DNA of 64,000 nt from Capillidium heterosporum (GCA_016630905.1 WBMQ01000003.1:2542001-2606000); one strand, 5' to 3'; numbered from the stretch's first letter, positions 45,680 to 57,615 are shown. Notes: generated from the sequence alone by a model not told the origin. Numbers and translations are program-made.

Positions 45680-46324
45680 GTTGATTTCTAGTTTTTTACT
45701 AATAAAATAATACTATATTTAAATATGGTTCTTATTTTGTATATTTAATGATGATAAGAAGTGAATCATGCTATAATACTAAGTACACTGTTAGTATAAA
45801 GTTTGGCTATATGGATGAAACTAAGCTGCAACTAGACTTTCGAAACCTTTAAAAGCCGGGAAATATATAGTAGCTAAGCTATTTGAGTATAATTACTAAG
45901 CTCAAGGAACCTACTTCGCATATTAAGGATTGCACCATTATTTCTTGGATGTGGTTCTGCAGTACTTGGCTACAATCACATTTATATTCAGGAAAGTTAA
46001 TAATGCTATCTTGAATGTGAAGTATGTTTAGTAGTAATATCTTTCACATAACTTGAAACCTTTATTACTATTTAATTCGATAATTTTAAACAGGCTCGGT
46101 GGCACTATTTTTAATGCTGCTTTGTAAATAGTAAAATGGTTGTCGATTGTTATACTTATTGTGAACTACTTTTAATTCGCTAAAAACTACAAGAAACTCT
46201 AGTAAGTGAAAACAAATAGTAGAGATTGATTATACCCTCCAAATAAAGCCTCTAATTTTTTGTTAAGAAATTTAATATAAATATAAACAAGTAGAAATTC
46301 AACATCAAAATATTTATACAAAAA

Positions 46325-46561
46325 ATGAAGTTCAGTAATTACAAAGTCTTCATCGCAATCCTTTTAACCTTAGCAGTCCATTCTAAGCCCTACGATATCC
46401 AATTTAAAGAGAAAGTCGATGATTTCTCTGGGAATACTGTTAAAACTGAACAACTTAATGAGATGAAGACGTTCAAGTTCACCAAAGTCAAGCCTTGTAA
46501 TAGTAGGCTAGAAAGACGTAACTATATGAATCCAAACCGAGCTTACTGTAACAATCAATGA
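46325..46561 (+). CDS. Small secreted peptide, right-arm copy
   Basis: 78 aa, identical to the left-arm copy at 38147-38383. Signal peptide about 1-20, then a short charged mature chain with CNSRLERRNY and CNNQ at the end. A TATAAATATAAA run lies at 46276-46287. Function unknown. Confidence 0.6.
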   Translation: MKFSNYKVFIAILLTLAVHSKPYDIQFKEKVDDFSGNTVKTEQLNEMKTFKFTKVKPCNSRLERRNYMNPNRAYCNNQ

Positions 46562-46564
46562 GTG

Positions 46565-48260
46565 TTTGTTAAGATACTTTAGTTTACGATTACTTTGACA
46601 AGAAATAAATATTATATCTTATATCTAGTATGCTGTTTTATTAATGTATTTAATTTTTAGAAGTTTTTTAAAATTAAACCATATTAAGTACATATATATT
46701 TGAACATTTGGAAAAGTATTGTGTAAACGGCATGGATCTATAAGTATAATTAATATATTGAGTCCACCTGAAACTGATTACATCTTCAATTGGAACGTAC
46801 CTATCATCAAACTAATTTAGAATAGACTGCTTTGCTATTAATTCTCAAGCCAACTTACACACTGCCGATTTTTAAATTCAATTTGTATGTAAAAAGTACT
46901 GAATAAAATTTGTCCTCTTAGCCCATACCGATTTTGGGTAATGTAGATAGTAAAATCCAGTTAGATTGGATGGATATAGGTAGCATTAAAATCTTTCATA
47001 AATGAAAAACTTTATAATTTCTATATACTTAATAGTAATAAGCCCAAAGTATGTAAAGGAAGGCTTAAACTACAGCTCGCAAATTTTATCGATGTCATTT
47101 AGTTATGAAAGCTTATAATAATATGTCACTAAAATCGGCTTCTCATAATATTTCAATTTTATAAGAATAAATATTAAGTTTACATACTATTAAAATAGAT
47201 TTATAAGTGTTTAAATATATATTTGCTAAAAGCATCAAAAGTCATTAAACACCAGATGCTCCCTAATAAATATCCTGGATGTCTACTCAAAACACTCTAG
47301 CTATTAATTGAAGTTTAAATATATGTATGAAATAGATTTGTGAACTAGACTTCATTGCTATAAATACAAGCGAACTACAACTTGGTTAAAATGTATAGAG
47401 TAAATAGCAGCTTCTATAAAATTAAATCATCGAATATAGGATACCCAGAAACACATAGTAAATCATCATCAATAAATTGCAAGCGATCTAGACAAAAAGT
47501 ATATTTCCCAACACAAGTTTTATAATTGCAATATTTGATACGATAGTCACTATTCTTCAACAAGAATTTTGGATAAGACGGAAATAGCCAATTTCAGGCA
47601 TATTAATAGTACCCATCAACTCTTAATCAAATACGAGCATAGTGGTATTTAACTCAATAGTATTAAGATTAAGTAGTTTAATAGAGTCATCAAAAATACA
47701 GAGCTCGCTATTTCTTTAAGATATATCTGATACTAAAGTCCCGTTAGGCTCGGAAAGCCTAATTTGGTTAAAATTTCAAGTTTCTTGCTGGAATTCACAA
47801 TATGAAAACCTCCAGGATAAATTGATGTGGGGGCTATTCTTCAGGTAACTGACGTTGGATTAGAAATCTCGCGTAAACTTAACCTTAACAATATGAAATA
47901 GACTTAGTTGTTGAAATATGATCGTAGCGAAATTAAATTGCAATATTTTGCTATAGATGGTATAATGCTAATTAGAATTATTCTTGGAATTCTTGAGGAT
48001 GAGCCAAAAGCTAAACTTGGGAATTTCCAGCCCAAATTTCGATTCCACCAAAACTAAAGTTTCGTGGTAGTAAGACCCTCAAATACCGTGTCTTTTGTAT
48101 CTTATCAGGTAAATACGGGTTATTGCTACTGAAGTTGTTTATCACAATCTCAAGAATTTAAATCAGATTTAGTTTAGTAAAGGAATATATTGTACTGATT
48201 ACGACGAAGCACTTTTAAAAATAACTTGAAGATCTACGTCGTATTAAAGTACTGTCGCCT
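46565..48260. other. Arm intergenic DNA
   Basis: Mirror of 36450-38140. No gene seen. It contains, at 47779-47809, the short block shared with the region upstream of the gene at 10415. Confidence 0.5.
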
Positions 48261-48287
48261 TTTGCTAAAACGTGGTGAGGAAAAACG

Positions 48288-48294
48288 TATAAAA
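48288..48294 (+). promoter_or_regulatory. TATA box
   Basis: TATAAAA, 65 nt upstream of the start at 48359, in a promoter nearly identical to that of the gene at 10415. Confidence 0.6.
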
Positions 48295-48358
48295 GGCAAA
48301 GGCTTGAGCTGAAAAGTAGATATCAAGCAACATTAGAAAACAGACTTTAATAGCTAGA

Positions 48359-49879
48359 ATGACATTCTCCTTGAAAGCCACAATCCCTTTAGTAGTTCTC
48401 TCTTTCGTATCCGGTGTGCTAGCCGACAAGTACGACGACTTCAGCAGCTGTCTAGCCTCCAGAGGTGTCGACCAGAAGAACATTGTGATGGATCAAAGTA
48501 GTGAGCAGTACAAGTGGCACAACCACCAGTGGAACCTGAAAAAGAAGATCGATCCCCGCGGTTACATTAGAGTCCAAGGAACCAAGGACATCCAGTCCAG
48601 CATCATCTGTGGTACCCAGAGCAACGTCTCGGTCGTACCAAGGAGCGGTGGTCACTCGTACGAAAAATATTCCCTCAACTCGAACACCCACGTTGTCATT
48701 GATCTCGTCGATGTCAACTCCTTCAAAGTTGATCCCAAGACCTTGGTAGCCGAATTCGGATCCGGTACTCTTCTAGGTCACGCCTATTACAAGCTATGGA
48801 AGGCTGGTCAGTACGGTATCCCCGCTGGCAGTTGCCCAACCGTCGGAATTTCTGGCCATACCCTAGGTGGCGGATACGGTTTCTCCTCCCGTAAGTATGG
48901 CTTCATGATTGACCGCGTTATCGAACTGGAGATGGTCAACGTCAAGGGTGAAGTCATGACCTTGAACGAAAACCAGAACAAGGAACTGTTCTGGGCTCTG
49001 CGTGGTGCCGGTACCGGAAACTTTGGTATTGTTACCAAGTTCAAGCTCCAAGCCTTCGACGCCAGCACCAAAGTCCAACGTTTAACCCTAAAGTACCCCT
49101 TCGAACAGTTCACCGAAGTTTACAAGGCCTGGCAGGAGTGGGCCATCGCCCACCCTCGAAGCAGCGTCACCTCCGTCTTCCGTGCCAACAAGTATGAAGG
49201 CCTTACCATCTCATCCGTTATCCAAGAGTCGTCCGAGGCTGAAAACGACCGCTACGCTGAAGAAATAGTCAAGCACTTCCCCGCCAACTTCAGCAAGGAC
49301 AACTACAAGCAGCAGATGACTTTCATTGAGATGGTTGTCCAATTCGGCGAGCTGGACCAGCTCAAGAGCATCGACGAAATCCCCAGCGTAAACTCCCACA
49401 TCCACACCCCCTTTTACTTCAAAGCCAAGTCCTTCTACATCTCCAAGCGCTTGGACGACAAGCAGATCGAAGCTTACAAGAAGCTGTTTGACAACATGCC
49501 TCAGAAAGGCTACATGCTTATGGATTTGCAGGGCGGTGCCTTGGACAACAAGGGCAACTCGGAGACTGCCTTCTCTCATCGCCAAACCAACCTGTACTCT
49601 CTCCAATTGGTAAACCAGGCCGATACTTTGGCTCAAGGTGAGGCTGGAAAGCCTTGGATCAACGCCTTCGAAGCCGGATTGAGGAAGGGCAAGATCGTCA
49701 ACAGTGAAGCCTACTTTAACTACATCGATGAGGATTTGGATAACAGTTTGGTGCGTTTCTACGGCAACAACCTTCCTAAGCTGGTTGATATCAAGGCCAA
49801 ATTCGACTCCAACAACTACTTCTTCAACAACCAGTCCATCCCCACCTCAATGAGCGGCATCAACATGAACGTCCAGTAG
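48359..49879 (+). CDS. Secreted BBE-family FAD-linked oxidase, 506-aa type, right arm (copy R)
   Basis: Intact 506-aa version of the gene found at 10415 (C1) and in the left arm. Signal peptide 1-22, His99 in GGHSYEKY, Cys159 in GSCPTVGISGH, a substrate-domain stretch with VNSHIHTPFYFKAKSFYISK and a C terminus ending NMNVQ. Only a handful of silent changes separate it from C1, apart from the C-terminal frame change there. Codon use is strongly biased to C-ending codons. This is the best representative of the true protein. Confidence 0.94.
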   Translation: MTFSLKATIPLVVLSFVSGVLADKYDDFSSCLASRGVDQKNIVMDQSSEQYKWHNHQWNLKKKIDPRGYIRVQGTKDIQSSIICGTQSNVSVVPRSGGHSYEKYSLNSNTHVVIDLVDVNSFKVDPKTLVAEFGSGTLLGHAYYKLWKAGQYGIPAGSCPTVGISGHTLGGGYGFSSRKYGFMIDRVIELEMVNVKGEVMTLNENQNKELFWALRGAGTGNFGIVTKFKLQAFDASTKVQRLTLKYPFEQFTEVYKAWQEWAIAHPRSSVTSVFRANKYEGLTISSVIQESSEAENDRYAEEIVKHFPANFSKDNYKQQMTFIEMVVQFGELDQLKSIDEIPSVNSHIHTPFYFKAKSFYISKRLDDKQIEAYKKLFDNMPQKGYMLMDLQGGALDNKGNSETAFSHRQTNLYSLQLVNQADTLAQGEAGKPWINAFEAGLRKGKIVNSEAYFNYIDEDLDNSLVRFYGNNLPKLVDIKAKFDSNNYFFNNQSIPTSMSGINMNVQ

Positions 49880-49944
49880 AGGATTTGTCTTTAAAGTTTA
49901 TATAGATTAATAAATTCATTTTAATATATTTTTTGCCTTATAAA

Positions 49945-51165
49945 ATATAAAAAGTACCATATTTTTACTAGACTTCCCTAATTGACCTTTCTAGACTTTC
50001 TAACAGTGCCTGTAGATGGTTCTATCGAATAATTAAGCTAACCTAGGTAACATGTGCCTAAAATATCTACCTTCTCGATACACATAGTACGAGTGTTTAA
50101 ACTCAATAGATTCGGAATCTACATTGCATTTATCCTTGTATGATATATAAGCGAAAATATGTATGTATGTTTATTTTATTAGAGATATGAACTCTTTAAA
50201 TTCAATTTCATGCATGGCAACTAAAGTTGTATGTACAAGAGAAATTATCGAAAAGGAGTGAAATCATACTATTGCTTAAACCACAAGAGTTGTTGAAAAT
50301 AAAGTCACAGTTGCTTTTTCTTGATAGTAAATGTTACAAAAATTAAGCTAAAATGTCTATAGAGTTTCTTTTTTATTCCATAATACTTTTTGCTTTGTTG
50401 ATAACCACAATTTTACTACATTCGAATTTATGATCGTAGCTTATAGTTTAATTATACCTTAAAATTTCGTATTTTATTCATCTAATAGATTTTAATTAGT
50501 AGACAATCAAATTAATAGAAAAAGCCTTCTAGCATATTTTTTATTACCTACTTTGCAAAATAAAATTTTGGATTGTTGATTGTATCTATTGTAAATTGTA
50601 ATCGGCCCTAAAGTAATTTCCAATCAGTAAAACATATACCAAAATTTAATTATGGTTTGTAAATAAACTTGAGCTATATAGCTACAACTTATAAAAATAA
50701 AATTTAGCAGCTATAGTAACTTTAGTTATTATAATCCTTATTACTAAGCCATAGATCTGAATCTTTTTCCTCAAATTCCTTTTTTGATTAAATTTTTTAG
50801 TTTTTAATTTTCTAATCTATAACTATTTTTACTTATAAACCTGTTTTACATACCATATTTTTTGATTACCTTTATTTTTTAATAACAACAATAACTTAAA
50901 AATTATAATCATTAGTATTATATTATATAGTATTAAATCTTTATATTTGTAAACCTAATAATAGTAATTAATATTATTACTAGATAGATTTACTTAAATT
51001 AGGCTTAAATTTAATTAGTTTTTATTTTTAAAAGCTTAACTAGTTTATTTATAAAAGCTAGGTATTTTTAAAAAATAATTACCTAGTATATCTAGAAAAT
51101 TCAACTAGCCAACTTATATTATAGCCCAGCTATAAATATAAATAAACCTAAATCTATCTAATATA
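49945..51165. other. Very AT-rich, gene-free DNA
   Basis: From about 50700 to 51165 the sequence is almost entirely A and T, with TTA/TAA runs and nothing coding. It may be a mutated, decayed mobile element, but no element-specific motif survives. Confidence 0.4.
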
Positions 51166-51169
51166 GCTA

Positions 51170-51400
51170 CTATAAGGAATTTTCAAAAGAGATATAGGTG
51201 TTGGGAAACGTCCACAAGGAACGTTCACCAGCTGGGGTTAGCCAGGAAGCAACGGTAGCCAGGACTCCATAAAGGCTAAGAACGTTGACCATAAGGTTAT
51301 ATAAGGAGGAGGCTCGTGCTTGGAGCCTAATCCAGAGACGGTGGGCGGATAGGAATACTCCAAGAGTAGCCATCAGGCTAAGGAGCACAGTCGGGTTCAT
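51170..51400 (-). CDS. Hypothetical small membrane protein in a GC-richer island
   Basis: A 76-codon ORF starting MNPTVLLSLMATLGVFLSAH, with two hydrophobic stretches (about residues 3-19 and 36-55) that could be membrane helices. Its base composition (about half G+C) stands out sharply from the AT-rich flank that begins at its stop codon. No homologous family recognised. It may be a real small gene, the remnant of a larger one, or mobile-element sequence. Confidence 0.35.
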   Translation of the reverse strand: MNPTVLLSLMATLGVFLSAHRLWIRLQARASSLYNLMVNVLSLYGVLATVASWLTPAGERSLWTFPNTYISFENSL

Positions 51401-51404
51401 TGGT

Positions 51405-53595
51405 TCAGGAGGGTTCTAGGGTCTAGTTCAGATCAATTCGGTTCAGTTCTATCGTTCGGTTCAGATCAGCGCAACTCTCTACTGTCGAGGGATGCCGATT
51501 ATCAGTTCTACGTTATACTATGCAGGGAGTCTATACTATGCCAATAGCAGAAGAAATATCAAATGATTCAATACGTTTATTTAATAATAACTTAACCTCC
51601 TACTAAGTTCACCATGGGTCTTATATAGGTGACTTGTCCTTAGTAGTTGATCCTTTGAGTACTGGTAATTGACGTTTTCCCTAATCCATCAGTAACACTA
51701 TTCCTCTTGTTTTCTGGGCATTCGTCATTAACCCCAGAAATGACAAGATTGATTTAAAGACAGTCAATGCTAAATAAAACGCTTAATTCATGCTAAAGAG
51801 AACAGAACTTCTAGCATTACTAGGATCGATGCCGAACTGGTAATCTATGTGTCCGGAATGTAAAACTGAACTCTAGTTATTAAGTGAAGCTACAGCTGAT
51901 TAGAAGTATTTCCTTACAATAGGATTAAGCTTAAAGTAAACATAGTAGTAACTATACTAATAAAACTTAAGACTATTGTTGGAAAGCTTCCAAAGGGATG
52001 GAGAATTGGGCTTGAGGTAAGCCAACATAGTAATGATCACATCAATAAAACTAAAAGCTTAAGGCTATTACTTTAAAACTAATGTTTTAGTTGCAATTTA
52101 GGTCTATAAGCAATTCATAAAGACAAAGAAGGAAATATTTATGACAAGATCATGGAGTGCAATAATGTTCATCTGAATTTAATGTTTTAATTTATATTCT
52201 AAAATAAATGAAATTAATAGTTATAATCCTTATCCTAAACGATTTTAATTCAATGCCAATTTTTATTCTAATTCCAATATAATGTTAATCCAAATTCTAA
52301 TGGTAAGCTAATTCAAAATCTACAGAGAATTAGTGCCAAAAAGTGTTGGAAAATGTGCGGTGATTATAAAATACGAGAATCGAATCTTTATTATCAAATA
52401 ATCACTTGACCAAAAGTTACACAGGTTAGGGAGTTTATATAAGGTAAGGAGTAGAGGTATGCAAAGGAATAGAGGTACTGACAATGAAAGTGGTATTTAA
52501 AACAGTTTGCATTCATCATGCCTTGAAGGCATGCCAGGATAATATATTTGTGGAGCTTCATAGCTCATAAGCTAGTCAGTTTTCACAGTGAGAATAGTGA
52601 TTGAGCAAAACAGCTATTGTTCCATTAGCGAAGTAAAAGAAAAAAGAAGGATTGATAGATTGGTTCAGGCTGCGGCCCAGTTTGGAGTTTCTACGACTGT
52701 GGCTAAGAATCCACCTTTCAAGAATTGATTCTTATGTGATTGGAGCTTAGTTAATTGTTAGATCGAAATATACCAATATAGTCTAAATTTCCTGTCAAAG
52801 TGGCGATTGATGGAATACATAAAATAAAGTGATTGGGTTTTGGACTCTAAATTGTAAAGTAATGCTAGGCTCAACTTATACTACTGGTCACTGCATGCTT
52901 TGGGGCTAAAGTCCAGCAAGCTAGGAAGATCGTCAAGTTGATTCTCTGGAAAAACCTTCAGAGGCTTCGTTACAATAGGTATGTTATCAATAACCAGATA
53001 GTTCAAATATATGTAAAGACCAAAGAAATTATGAAGGTAGAGAGATACTCAAATGATATTTTAGCTATTTTGCCACCGTCTAATGTTTTACTTATAGGTT
53101 TTAAATATATTTCTTAGAAATAATATCGTAATTGAACGCTTTAGAAGTACTCGATAGTTTAGATGCAATTGTATTAATATTATATGGAATCGGTATCATA
53201 TAAAATTAATTTTGGGTTTTCAGATATAATCAATATCAAAAGCTCTATGCAATCGCTTTTTGAGTATAGGAGGCATGTTTTAATTTTAATAACAATCGAT
53301 ATAAAATAAATACAAGGTTGCAGAGCTGAGAAGCGAAATTAAAGTTGGCATTAGGTAGCTGGCCAAAAAGAGTAGCATGGTAGTTCAATACCTTTACCTA
53401 TCTACTATATATTTTCATTGTTGATCTTACCAAATAATAAAAAGCAAACTTTACTTGAAACTAAAACTTAAAAAGTATATGTAAATGTGATATTAAAAGC
53501 GAACAACTATAAATCACATTTTATCTACAGATTTAGGTTAAAAATTATTAAAGAACTTTATTGTACAACTTAACATTCCAAATGTACATAATAAA
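51405..53595. other. Intergenic DNA, possible element remnants
   Basis: No supported gene. Two stretches (about 51530-51650 and 52350-52450) share a loosely similar layout: an AATAAT-type run followed by CTTATATAGG or TTTATATAAGG. This would fit decayed long terminal repeats, but ends, target duplications and internal genes are not visible. Confidence 0.25.
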
Positions 53596-53600
53596 CCTAA

Positions 53601-54551
53601 TCAACAGGTATTGAACTTCCTTTCCTTACCATCTTTACAATTGTCAATGCAGCTCTTCAACGAGTTGGACCAAATAGACATATTACCAAAACTTGAAAAT
53701 TTGAAAAAATAATCCACATTGTTCAAGGTTGTCAACTGGATGACAAACTTGTCCTTACCAAAAGCGTTATGTACAAAGATCTTAGAGTTGTAGGTAAGTT
53801 GGATCAACTCGACCAATTTCGAATCTCCATCGTTGTCATTGAAGATCAAGAGTTGCGAATTGGTAGTTAGGAGGAAAAACTTCAACTTCCAATTTTTGGA
53901 CTTTAAAGATAATTTTTTGGTGGGGTATAGGTTATAGAAACTGTCAAATCTTTTGATGGAATTGGGATGCACTTCCTTTAGTTTTAGATTCAAGGTGTCA
54001 TCTAGTTGAGGATCTGAGGAAAAGAGATTGTGTAGGGAAGTTAGGATGGAGTTGGTAGTTGAGGAGTTGGAAGAGGCGTAGCTGGATTCAGAGGAGTTGG
54101 AAGCTAGGGAGCCTTTGCGAGATCTAGGTAAGGGCAAATACAAGTTGGTGCTGTAACTTTCCAATTTATCCTTGAAGCTGGTGTTTGTAGTTGGCGGTGC
54201 TAAGGATTCGCGCTTCGTCTCCAAGATATGAGTATGCCGTTTTAAATTAATATTGAAACTAGTTTGTTGGTACGTCTTCAACTTGGTGTTAAACTTGTCG
54301 AGGTCATCCATTAGGCTTTGGTACTCGGTTGGGATGTTGGATTCGAGATCGACTTTGTCGGCTATCGGAGCTGGCTCGGTAACTAGACCAGTTTGAAGGT
54401 GGTTTAGATGACTGTCTAATAGGTTTATATCAGATGCTAGTAACATAGTATTAAAATTAAATGGTTCGCTAATTTGAAACCAAAACCGATTATATATAGC
54501 TTTGTTGTTTAGATGTCGTATTAATTCGAAGGGTAAAATTTGCCAATCCAT
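53601..54551 (-). CDS. PH-domain protein
   Basis: Intronless 316-aa protein. Residues about 208-303 form a pleckstrin-homology-like domain: basic first strands (KKLSLKSKNWKLKFFLLTT), LLIFND, a long loop, FVIQLTT, YFFKF, and a C-terminal helix with the hallmark Trp (SIWSNSLKSCI). PH domains bind phosphoinositides or proteins at membranes. The N-terminal half has leucine-rich, coiled-coil-like segments (70-110) and a Ser-rich low-complexity stretch (145-175). The start at 54551 is the first Met; Met36 is an alternative. Specific function unknown. Both flanks are AT-rich. Confidence 0.7.
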   Translation of the reverse strand: MDWQILPFELIRHLNNKAIYNRFWFQISEPFNFNTMLLASDINLLDSHLNHLQTGLVTEPAPIADKVDLESNIPTEYQSLMDDLDKFNTKLKTYQQTSFNINLKRHTHILETKRESLAPPTTNTSFKDKLESYSTNLYLPLPRSRKGSLASNSSESSYASSNSSTTNSILTSLHNLFSSDPQLDDTLNLKLKEVHPNSIKRFDSFYNLYPTKKLSLKSKNWKLKFFLLTTNSQLLIFNDNDGDSKLVELIQLTYNSKIFVHNAFGKDKFVIQLTTLNNVDYFFKFSSFGNMSIWSNSLKSCIDNCKDGKERKFNTC

Positions 54552-54559
54552 TTGTTTTT

Positions 54560-56490
54560 ATTAGATAATATAGAAGTGGAATGTAGATTCTTTAAAAGGA
54601 CTGGAACTTTGCAATTCGTATAGGAAGTAAATGTATAAATGCGATTAATATATTGGGAGCATGGTGTCATAATGTATCCACCTTTCGATCAATTACTTTA
54701 TTCTTTTTTGTTGAGATGTGGAAAAGTATTTGTAACCTAACTTAGTAGCTCATCCAACTGAATCTTTACCAGATCTCAATAATAGAATACTTCGTTCTGT
54801 AAAAGATATCACTTACATTATAAAATTAACTTAATTTAAGATCAATTTATTTGATACCCGGCAAAATTTCTTTTGAAGCTGGCTAAAAGTGCACTATGAA
54901 ATCCCTCACTGAAGATTGAAGTTGATCCGTCCAAGTTTCTATCTTCCGACCCATAATGTTTTCCCACAAACTCAACAAAGCCTTTATATACAGAACCGGT
55001 TTAAACTTAATAAAATGCAATTCAACCCTTCCATAATAACATCTACTGTAATCGATTTACCAACGACTATCGGCAATTACACTTCCCTTTTCCAAAAGTC
55101 AAGCACATGTCTATATAAAGGTGTGGGTAATTGGTAATAGATTTACTTTGGTTTAATCATCTAGTTTGTTTAGGTAATAGGTTTACTTGGCCCAAGTTCC
55201 CAATTTATAAAGATGTCAATAGGTAGAAACTAAGCTTAGTGGAGGATATAAACATTAGCAAAATTTATCCGGATATTGCTTTCAGATTGATTTAATAGTG
55301 GAAATTGAAGTCAGCCAACAATTGAATAGTCAGTTGATAAACTTTGGGTTAATTTATTTGAAAATATCAGCAATATTTGATAAGCTAGATTGAAAATAGT
55401 GAAAAGTTGAGGCTTCGGCTAGGTGCTCAAAAATTAGATTGGGACTCCAAGTTAGAATATAATTCCCAATAGCTCTTGGTCGAATTTGCGCTGCATTTAT
55501 AAGAATTACAAGATAGGATCGGATGGATTACAGCGGTTTTGCATAATAGAGCTACTAGGATCATTGTCTCGTAAAGTGAAAGCCCTAGTAGGTAGACCGA
55601 GGTTGAATTGGTTATAGTCTGTTCTAGACCCAAGTTAAAAGTTTCTTTATCAATGTAGAAGGTTGGGTTGAGCTGATAAAAGAAGATAAAGTCAATTAAT
55701 TGTTTCGAAGCATACCTTAGAAGTCAGTTTGATACACATCGTTACCTATTTCCACCAACTGGTTTTAGGTTAAAGTTTACTTGGATTAGAATATACGCTC
55801 TTCTTTTATATAGCTATCCTAATACGTCTAAAATATATGTTATTATATCCAATTCACAGTCAATTTTCTACAGCTTGAATTTCATTTAGTTTGAGATTAT
55901 TATATCAAATTATATTATATGATTTCAAGTGTATGGATTAATGGTACTGTGTAGACTTGTAAGTTTTAACAATAAGTTAATAGTCCTATGAATATTAGTG
56001 GTAGATACCCAGCCATCCAACTTTAATTTGAGGATATAGAATAAATGAAAAACTTGAGTTAAGGCTCTTCAAATAATCAACTCATCAAGCCCATCATCTG
56101 GAATAATAGAAATATTATCATATTCATTATTATAAATATACGAATTGTGGCTTCATATTTGACTTTGTAAATTTAAAAGTGATCGGTTACTCCAGTTATA
56201 AGTATGTTTCCTTTCCAAAAATACCTTTGCTACTCAGTTTTGCTAAACTAGATACTATATCAAAGGTAGCCATGGGACGGTGCTATGAGGAATTTAGATC
56301 TCAGTTAGGTGGGTTACCTTTATGCCTACTGGGCGGTTACTTATTTCACGACCTACTATAGGTCAGAATTTTCAGCTCAATCATGCTTCCAAGTCTATAG
56401 TACATAAAAATAAGCCTATAGCCTGCTTATAATCGGAAAGATAAATTTAAACATCTTAGTAGCACATTCCTTAATTTAACAACAGTATAC
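54560..56490. other. Intergenic DNA
   Basis: About 1.9 kb; short ORFs only (54916-55137, 55427-55633, 56179-56361), none with recognisable features. Confidence 0.4.
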
Positions 56491-56493
56491 TAC

Positions 56494-56564
56494 TTGGTTC
56501 AGTAAAACTGAATGGTTATGCTTAAGTTTAGTTTAAGTATAGCCACTCAATTTTGCTGAACCGA
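56494..56564. repeat. 71-nt hairpin element, copy 2
   Basis: Same length and same TTGGTTCAG end as the element at 12623-12693, with diverged but still complementary arms. Here the stem continues outward for six more bases (TACTAC on the left, GTAGTA on the right). The loop differs, so this is not a recent copy. Confidence 0.75.
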
Positions 56565-56569
56565 GTAGT

Positions 56570-57600
56570 ACGATGAAAGTAGAGGCCATTTACAACTATG
56601 TTTTAAATTTTAATTTACTAATTACAATTGAGCCTTGTACTTTCACTTTACTACCTTGTTCAGGAATTCTGGATGATTTTTATAAGGGAACTTATAATAA
56701 ATCACTCGGTTTTTGTAAATAGAATTGCAGCAACTTTAACGTTTTAGCTACCTTTTAAAAAGTCTTGTATTAATTACTGCTCCAATTTGTACTTGTTCTG
56801 GTACCTGTACATATGGTTATAAAGCCTCACCTATGTTAGGTTGAACTGTGTTTCGTTATGTCTTATTTTAATGAAGGTTCTTGATAAGGGCACTACCATT
56901 GTTATTGCAGTTTGTACATTTCAAGTCAATATTCAATGTAGTGTTGAAAGTGTACCCTATACTTCCTCAGTTCTATTTCTTTTACCTAATCTTGGCTCGA
57001 ACCTAATGATTCGGTGAGAAACTCTATTAGAGTCCAGATATCTCCAATTGCTATATATTTAAGCTGAAGTATGTGGTATAATTTTCTATAATTTTCAAAG
57101 ACTGAATTAATTGCTCACCTTGAAATGGAGCGAAAATACCGCATTATTGAATGACAACCGATAGCTACACGGTTCGGAATTAGTAGCGCAACATCACAGT
57201 CGAAATTTAAAGCAACACCATATAATAATTGTGAACCTACCAGTCGATAAAGTGGAATAGGTGACGATATCTCCGTCTATCGTAAATGCCAGCCCGAAAA
57301 GCATTGGGATCTTCACAACATTTTTTTCATATTATAAAGATGAGCCAGCATGAAAATTATGGTTTTATGAGGACTAGACTCACAGGAATATAAAAGGGTT
57401 GGGTCGTTTCAAATGAGTCCAATAATATTCCCCATACAAATGAATTGGTTGGGTAGTAGATTAATGCCAGCTTGAATTTTGGTGCGACGTTAGTCAACTA
57501 CTCTCAAAAGATTGAGATGCTTCCGTAAAAGGCATTATCTGTAATGCAGTCTATTTTCAAAGTAAAGCCATCCAGAAACATTAACTAAGGCATACCAATG
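56570..57600. other. Intergenic DNA
   Basis: About 1 kb upstream of the secreted repeat-protein gene. No gene seen; it probably holds that gene's upstream control region. Confidence 0.4.
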
Positions 57601-57607
57601 GTAAACC

Positions 57608-57615
57608 TATATAAA
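57608..57615 (+). promoter_or_regulatory. TATA box of the secreted repeat-protein gene
   Basis: TATATAAA, about 111-118 nt upstream of the start codon at 57726. Confidence 0.45.

Larger units (their letters stand above)
42518..49940. repeat. Right arm of the giant inverted repeat
   Basis: Reverse complement of 34769-42191. All four genes of this arm are on the + strand and are open. The outer boundary is at the TTTTGCCTTA segment (49931-49940); beyond it the two flanks are unrelated. Confidence 0.95.

Noticed and set aside
51530-52700. Decayed retrotransposon LTRs
   Set aside because: There is a loose resemblance between two stretches, but no paired TG...CA ends, target duplications, primer-binding site or coding remnants.
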